Shown: positions 59,727 to 64,000 of the stretch, one piece after another
How the letters are laid out: each line of letters begins with the position of its first letter
How positions within the stretch are numbered: position 1 is the stretch's first letter
DNA from: JAOUEA01 sp963821925
GTDB lineage: Bacteria; Actinomycetota; UBA4738; HRBIN12
DNA length: 64,000 nt
NCBI GenBank assembly: GCA_963821925.1
Contig: CAWGFO010000010.1
Coordinates: 248,001-312,000, forward strand
Reading direction: 5' to 3'
Made by a program: the position numbers and the translations under genes
The notes under the pieces: generated by a model
Told to the model about the DNA's origin: nothing
The model's database searches: none
Seen by the model: only the letters and a program-made list of their open reading frames with translations

Positions 59727-60251
59727 GTGTCTGAGGCCACGACCAGTCCCGCCGGGCGCTCCCGGTCGCGTGGCCAGCCCAAGGAGCCGAAGTCATGCCA
59801 CGAGCGTGCGCTCGGGCTCCTGGCGGTGCGTCCACGTAGCCGCCGGGAGCTCGAGCAGCGGCTCACCGCGGCGGGGTTCGGGGCCGACGAGGTCGCCGAC
59901 GTGCTCGGCAGGCTCGAGCGCGTCGGCCTCGTCGACGACGCCGACTTCGCTCGGCAGCTCGCCGAGCAGCAGTTCGTGCACAAGCGTGCGGGACGGCGGG
60001 CCGTCACGAGCGCCCTGATCGCCAAGGGCATCGCGCCCGATCTGATCGAGGCGGTGGTGGCCGAGGCGCCCGACGACGAGGAGGCCCGGGCGGAAGAGCT
60101 CGCGCGCTCGAAGGCGCTCCGCATGGGCTCGGTGGACGCCGCGAAGGCATTCAACCGGCTCTTCGGGCTCCTGATGCGCCGTGGCTACGCACCGCAGGTG
60201 GCCCGGCAGGCCGCCCGCCGGGCCCTCGGTGTGGGCGAGGACGCGGACTAG
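59727..60251 (+). CDS. recX: Regulatory protein RecX
   Basis: RecX binds RecA filaments and limits them. The 174-residue protein has a Ser/Arg-rich N-terminus and the three three-helix RecX repeats (HERALGLLAVRPRSRRELEQ, then VGLVDDADFARQLAEQQF, and AFNRLFGLLMRRGYAPQVAR). The GTG start lies 12 bases after recA, so both share the SOS promoter. Confidence 0.9.
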   Translation: MSEATTSPAGRSRSRGQPKEPKSCHERALGLLAVRPRSRRELEQRLTAAGFGADEVADVLGRLERVGLVDDADFARQLAEQQFVHKRAGRRAVTSALIAKGIAPDLIEAVVAEAPDDEEARAEELARSKALRMGSVDAAKAFNRLFGLLMRRGYAPQVARQAARRALGVGEDAD

Positions 60252-60264
60252 GTCGTCCGGACCC

Positions 60265-60293
60265 TTGTCTGGCGTGGGCGCCGGCCGTAGCAT
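60265..60293 (+). promoter_or_regulatory. rny promoter (-35 TTGTCT, -10 TAGCAT)
   Basis: TTGTCT (60265-60270) and TAGCAT (60288-60293) are spaced by 17 bases. They give a leader of about 205 bases before rny, the longest in the window, with a GCGCCC-CGCGC-GGGCGC hairpin near 60392-60408 and AGGAGGAACC before the ATG. I see no gene in the 252-base gap 60252-60503. Confidence 0.6.
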
Positions 60294-60503
60294 CGGTGAA
60301 CACGAGAGGAACACCAACCGACACCGACGATCGACCTGACCCTGTGAGCCTTCCGACCTTGACGACCTTCGACCACGATCTCGACAGACGATGCGCCCCG
60401 CGCGGGCGCTGTCGCATGCCGTAGCTGCGCTCACACGCGTTCGGTCTCTTCGAACATCGGCCCGGCCGGGTCCTCTCCTCGACGATGCGACGTAGGAGGA
60501 ACC

Positions 60504-62060
60504 ATGGTCCAGGTGCTGGTGGGGCTCGCGGCAGGCCTCGTCCTCGGGTTCGGGGCGGGGTTCCTGTACCGCAAGTCGATCGCGGCTTCGAACGCACAGA
60601 GCATCGAGGCGAGGGCGCAGGCAGCCGAGGCGCAGGCGCAGAAGACCCTCCTGGCCGCCGAGCGAGAGGCCGACGCGACCGCGAAACAGGCGATGGCGGA
60701 GGCCAAGGACGAGATCGTCACGATGCGCCGCGAGTCCGAGGAAGACCTGCGCTCGCGGCGCGAGGAGATCACGCGCCAGGAGCGGCGCATGACGGAGGCC
60801 GAGGCCGATCTCCGTGCGAAAGCCGTGAAGGTCGACGAGCGCTCGGCCGACCTCGAGGAGCGTGAGGAGAAGCTCACGTACGTCCGCTCGCAGCTCGAGA
60901 AGGCCACGGAGCTGCATCGCGCCCAGCTCGAGAAGATCGCGGGCATGACCTCGGGGGAGGCGCGCGACCATCTGATCGCGCAGATCACCGACGAGGCGAA
61001 GCGGGCCGCGATGAGTCAGGTGCGCGAGATCGAGCAGCGAGCGCGTGAAGAAGGCGAGGAGCGGGCGCGCAAGGTCGTCACGATCGCGATCCAGCGCGTG
61101 GCCTCGGAGCAGACGGCCGAGTCGACCGTGAGCGTCTTCGCCCTGCCGAGCGAGGACATGAAGGGCCGCATCATCGGCCGGGAAGGCCGGAACATCCGCG
61201 CGTTCGAGGCGGCCACCGGCGTGAACCTGATCATCGACGACACGCCCGAGGCCGTGGTGCTCAGCTGCTTCGACCCCGTTCGCCGCGAGGCCGCGCGCAT
61301 GACGCTCGCCAAGCTCGTCGAGGACGGCCGGATCCACCCGGCGCGGATCGAGGAGATCCACGAGCGCTCGCTCCGGGAGCTGGAGGAGCAGATCCGCCGT
61401 GCCGGGGAAGACGCGGTGGCCGAGGTGGGCATCACGGGCATCCACCCCGAGATGGTGAAACTGCTCGGGCGGCTGCAGTTCCGGACCTCGTACGGACAGA
61501 ACGTCCTCAAGCACCTCGTCGAGTCGTCGCACATCGCGGCATCGATCGCCGCTGAGATCGGGGTCGACGGGACCGTGGCGAAGCGCGGCGCCTTCCTGCA
61601 CGACGTGGGGAAGGCCGTCACGCACGAGGTCGAGGGATCGCACGCGATCATCGGCGCCGAGATCGCGCGCCGGATGGGGGAGTCGCCCGAGGTGGTGCAC
61701 TGCATCGAGTCGCACCACGGCGAGGTGGAGCAGCGAACGATCGACGCCGTGCTGGCCCAGATCGCCGACGGCATCAGCGGTGGGCGCCCCGGGGCACGCC
61801 GCGAGTCCCTCGAGACTTACGTGAAGCGCCTCGAGCGGCTCGAGGAGATCTGCACGGCGCACGCGGGGGTGGCCAAGACCTTCGCGATGCAGGCGGGCCG
61901 CGAGGTCCGCGTGATGGTCGAGCCCGAGGAGGTCGACGACCTCCAAGCGCAGGTCATCGCCCGGGATATCGCGAAGCAGGTCGAAGAGGAGCTGCAGTAC
62001 CCGGGTCAGATCCGCATCACGGTCGTACGCGAGACGCGCGCGACCGAGTACGCCCGGTAG
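60504..62060 (+). CDS. rny: Ribonuclease Y
   Basis: RNase Y starts mRNA decay by endonucleolytic cuts at the membrane. The 518-residue protein has one N-terminal transmembrane helix (VQVLVGLAAGLVLGFGAGFL), a long coiled coil to about residue 200, a KH domain (MKGRIIGREGRNIRAFEAAT), and the HD domain with its metal ligands (FLHDVGKAVTHEVEGSHAI and EDSHHGEV-like CIESHHGEVEQR). In well-known actinobacteria RNase E takes this role, so RNase Y beside RNase J is a lineage marker. AGGAGGAACC precedes the ATG. Confidence 0.96.
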   Translation: MVQVLVGLAAGLVLGFGAGFLYRKSIAASNAQSIEARAQAAEAQAQKTLLAAEREADATAKQAMAEAKDEIVTMRRESEEDLRSRREEITRQERRMTEAEADLRAKAVKVDERSADLEEREEKLTYVRSQLEKATELHRAQLEKIAGMTSGEARDHLIAQITDEAKRAAMSQVREIEQRAREEGEERARKVVTIAIQRVASEQTAESTVSVFALPSEDMKGRIIGREGRNIRAFEAATGVNLIIDDTPEAVVLSCFDPVRREAARMTLAKLVEDGRIHPARIEEIHERSLRELEEQIRRAGEDAVAEVGITGIHPEMVKLLGRLQFRTSYGQNVLKHLVESSHIAASIAAEIGVDGTVAKRGAFLHDVGKAVTHEVEGSHAIIGAEIARRMGESPEVVHCIESHHGEVEQRTIDAVLAQIADGISGGRPGARRESLETYVKRLERLEEICTAHAGVAKTFAMQAGREVRVMVEPEEVDDLQAQVIARDIAKQVEEELQYPGQIRITVVRETRATEYAR

Positions 62061-62066
62061 CCGTCC

Positions 62067-63173
62067 TCACGAGTTGTCGGGATCGGAGGTGCGAGGCTTC
62101 TTGCTCGCGGCCGCGCCGGCGAGCCGGCTCCGCAGGCTCAGCCCCTTCGATCCGCTCGAGTCGGCCGCCCACGCATCGTTGGCGGTCGGTGCATCGGTGG
62201 TCGGATCACCGGCGTCCGGTGCCTCGGGGTCGGCGTGGGCATCGGCGGCGGCCGCGTCGGCGGCGGCCATCGGGTCCGCGATCGCGTTCGGATCGACGCC
62301 CGCCTGATAGGCCGCCAGGTCCGCCTCCAGCGTGCGGCGGGCCTGCTCGGCCTGATCCGCCCGCTTCGTGACGTTCTCCAGGAGCGTTTTGAGCTCCCGG
62401 ACTTCCTGGTCGGAGTGCGCGGAGGGCACGATGCTCCCCTCGCGGGCCAGCCTCAGGGTAGCCTCCGCCGCCTCCGCGGCCGTGTACGCGCTCCGGGCCC
62501 GCGCCTCGCTCTGTTCGAGGCGAAGCTCGAGATCGGCCACGATGGCCTCGAGCTCGGCCGTCGCGGCGTCGCCCGAAGGAGTCGCCGGAGCGGCGATCGG
62601 GTCAGCGGGCGCGTTCTGAAGCTCCTCGACCCGCTCACGAAGGGTCTCGTGCGCCTGCTCGAGGTTGTGGAGCTGGGCGGTCGCGGCGCCGAGCTTGGCC
62701 TCGGCGTCCTCGGCGCGGGCCACGGCCTCGGCCGCGCGCGCGTCGGCGGCGGACACCGCATCCTCATCGGGTTCCTCGTTCCGGACCGCCTCGAGGCGCT
62801 CACGAAGGGTCTCATGCGCCTGCTCGAGGTTGTTGAGCTGGGCCCTGACGGCCCCGAGGTCGGCCTCGGCCCGCGCGGCACGTGCCTCGGACGCCGCGAG
62901 GTCGTCCACCGTGGGACCCTCGGCCGCCTGGTCAACCGCGGCGGCCTCACGCTCCGCGATCTCGGCGAGCAGCGACCCGTGGTCGGAGCGGAGCTGGGCG
63001 AGTTCCTCGCGGGCGTCGGCGAGCTGGTCGCGCGCCGCGGCGAGGTCCTGCAACGTCGCCTCATCGGGGGCGGATGGCTGCGCCTCGGCCCCGTTGGCCT
63101 GGGCCTCGGTCGCGGCCGCCTGGGCTTGGAGGGCCGCAGCCTGGGCCTCTGCCAGGGCCGCATGGGTCTCCAC
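62067..63173 (-). CDS. Coiled-coil protein, C-terminal part of a frameshifted gene
   Basis: A 368-residue Ala/Glu/Arg/Gln-rich coiled coil. Its natural reading frame continues upstream to about 63260 (codons for LPESQAALADAQAAFAESQA), where it meets the other fragment after a one-base shift; the GTG at 63173 is only the first start codon in frame. It holds two copies of a segment, LNNLEQAHETLRERLEAVRN and LHNLEQAHETLRERVEELQN, and ends in a low-complexity tail (GLSLRSRLAGAAASKKPRTS). It resembles bacterial structural coiled-coil proteins (DivIVA/cytoskeletal-like) only in composition. Convergent with rny; the stops are six bases apart. Confidence 0.65.
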   Translation of the reverse strand: METHAALAEAQAAALQAQAAATEAQANGAEAQPSAPDEATLQDLAAARDQLADAREELAQLRSDHGSLLAEIAEREAAAVDQAAEGPTVDDLAASEARAARAEADLGAVRAQLNNLEQAHETLRERLEAVRNEEPDEDAVSAADARAAEAVARAEDAEAKLGAATAQLHNLEQAHETLRERVEELQNAPADPIAAPATPSGDAATAELEAIVADLELRLEQSEARARSAYTAAEAAEATLRLAREGSIVPSAHSDQEVRELKTLLENVTKRADQAEQARRTLEADLAAYQAGVDPNAIADPMAAADAAAADAHADPEAPDAGDPTTDAPTANDAWAADSSGSKGLSLRSRLAGAAASKKPRTSDPDNS

Positions 63174-63993
63174 CAGTGCTGCCTGACTCTCGGCGAACGC
63201 CGCCTGCGCGTCGGCGAGCGCCGCCTGGGACTCGGGCAGGGACCCCTGGGTCCTCCGTCAGGGCCGCCTGGCTCTCGGCCAGCGCGGCCTGGGTCTCCGC
63301 CAGGGTGGCGTGTGCCTCGGCCAGGGATGCCTGCTGCGCCTCCGACGTCGCCCGAGCCTCGGACAGGGCCTGCTGCGACTCGATCAGCGAGGCCTCCATA
63401 GCCTGGGCGGCCGATTCGGCCACCGCGATCCGCCCCTCGGTGATCCGCCGGAACTCCTCGGCCTCGGCGGCGCGGGCCTCGGCGGCAGCGGTCTCGGCCG
63501 CGGCTGCGGTGACCCGCTCCTCGGCGACGCGATCGGCCTCCTCACGAGCGGTGAGGACCAGGGTCTCCAGCTCGGCGATCGCCACGCCGGCCTCGCTCCC
63601 GCGGGTCTCAGCCTCGGCGGCGCGAGTCTCGGCTTCGATCGCACGGCCCTCGGCGTCGCTCCAGCGAGCCTCGGCATCGCTCCAACGTGCCTCGGCCTCC
63701 TCGGCCTTCGACTCCGCGGCCTTCCGCTTCGCCTTGACCGCCTCGACCCGTTCCTCGGCGGCCCGCTCGGTCTCCTCGCGAACGCGGACGACCTCGGCTT
63801 CGAGCTCGAAGACGTACGCCTCGGCCTCCGCGCGGGCGACGTCGTTCTCGACGATCTTCGCCTTCGCCTCGGCCAGCGCGGCCTCGGTCGCCTCGCGAGC
63901 GGCCCGCAGTTCCTCGACGGCGGTCCCGGCCTGCTCCAGCTCCCGCTCGAGGCGGGTCCGCTCATCGCGGCTCCACGCCTCGTCTTCGGCCAT
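63061..63993 (-). CDS. Coiled-coil protein, N-terminal part of a frameshifted gene (5' end may lie beyond the window)
   Basis: The first 250 residues (ATG at 63993, seven bases from the window edge) are a heptad-rich coiled coil (RTRLERELEQAGTAVEELRA, EARWSDAEARWSDAEG, and repeats of the type LAEAHATLAETQAALAESQA). Past about 63250 the frame changes character to Gly/Arg/Pro-rich sequence, which is the signature of a wrong frame. The true continuation is in the frame of the fragment ending at 62067. Removing one G near 63252-63256 would join them into a protein of about 640 residues. The frame may also continue upstream of the window. Confidence 0.6.
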   Translation of the reverse strand: MAEDEAWSRDERTRLERELEQAGTAVEELRAAREATEAALAEAKAKIVENDVARAEAEAYVFELEAEVVRVREETERAAEERVEAVKAKRKAAESKAEEAEARWSDAEARWSDAEGRAIEAETRAAEAETRGSEAGVAIAELETLVLTAREEADRVAEERVTAAAAETAAAEARAAEAEEFRRITEGRIAVAESAAQAMEASLIESQQALSEARATSEAQQASLAEAHATLAETQAALAESQAALTEDPGVPARVPGGARRRAGGVRRESGSTGGDPCGPGRGPGCGPPSPGGRDRGPGQRGRGAAIRPR

Positions 63994-64000
63994 CTGGTCG

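Noticed and set aside
60432..60456. A second LexA box in the rny leader (CGTTCG...TTCGAAC)
   Set aside because: The half-sites have the wrong order and spacing for CGAAC-N4-GTTCG.
62067..63993. Programmed ribosomal frameshifting in the coiled-coil gene
   Set aside because: No slippery heptamer or downstream pseudoknot is evident at the junction; a simple indel explains it better.

Overview
The window is about 64 kb of very GC-rich bacterial chromosome. It is densely packed, with many 1-4 bp start/stop overlaps and no gene-free stretch longer than about 250 bases. Gene order and content point to Actinomycetota. The run dprA-xer-whiG-M23-rpsB-tsf-pyrH-frr-cdsA-dxr-rseP-ispG-proS-rimP-nusA-infB-rbfA-truB-ribF-rpsO-pnp-dapB-dapA-rnj-ftsK-cinA-recA-recX is the classic Gram-positive core block, and a WhiG-type sigma factor just upstream of rpsB is the Streptomyces arrangement. 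Other actinobacterial signs are a DUF222/HNH endonuclease, a CGAAC-N4-GTTCG LexA box at recA, and many TANNNT boxes 6-8 bases before a start codon (leaderless transcripts). RNase Y together with RNase J suggests a lineage outside the well-studied Streptomyces/Mycobacterium groups. I cannot name the class.

Layout. 1-7150: 3' end of comM, dprA, a Xer recombinase, a WhiG/FliA-type sigma factor, an exported M23 protein, a secreted beta-propeller and a membrane protein. 7180-18020: ribosome/translation start (rpsB, tsf, pyrH, frr), lipid and isoprenoid genes (cdsA, dxr, ispG), site-2 protease rseP and an OmpR-type two-component pair. 18050-23330: accessory block with two secreted proteins flanking a trpEG operon that has a complete trp attenuator (a leader peptide with two Trp codons plus a hairpin). 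23370-31920: proS and the rimP-nusA-rnpM-infB-DUF503-rbfA-nrnA-truB translation operon. 31970-38560: envelope/lipid insertion, with a UPF0104 flippase-like protein facing a PAP2 phosphatase coupled to a degenerate-PAP2/kinase-like fusion, then ribF, DUF998 and an acyltransferase. 38600-43540: rpsO, pnp with a structured leader, an M16 peptidase and dapB. 43535-49830: a PIG-L deacetylase, a histidine phosphatase, two exported proteins, a PduO adenosyltransferase, dapA and RNase J. 49930-58460: DUF222/HNH, ftsK, small proteins, a GNAT, ppa, RodZ-like, cinA and thpR. 58470-64000: SOS-controlled recA-recX, RNase Y and a frameshifted coiled-coil gene that runs to the window edge.

How it fits together. 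Most genes serve translation, RNA turnover (PNPase, RNase J, RNase Y, NrnA), envelope lipid synthesis, lysine/peptidoglycan precursors (dapA, dapB) and DNA repair (comM, dprA, recA, recX). I see no tRNA or rRNA gene, insertion sequence, CRISPR array, prophage or obvious defence island. The most unusual items are the PAP2 / degenerate PAP2-kinase / UPF0104 locus joined by a 26-bp palindrome that carries both stop codons, the trp attenuator, the widespread leaderless starts, the long acidic extension on CdsA, the structured pnp leader and RG-rich PNPase tail, and the split coiled-coil gene.
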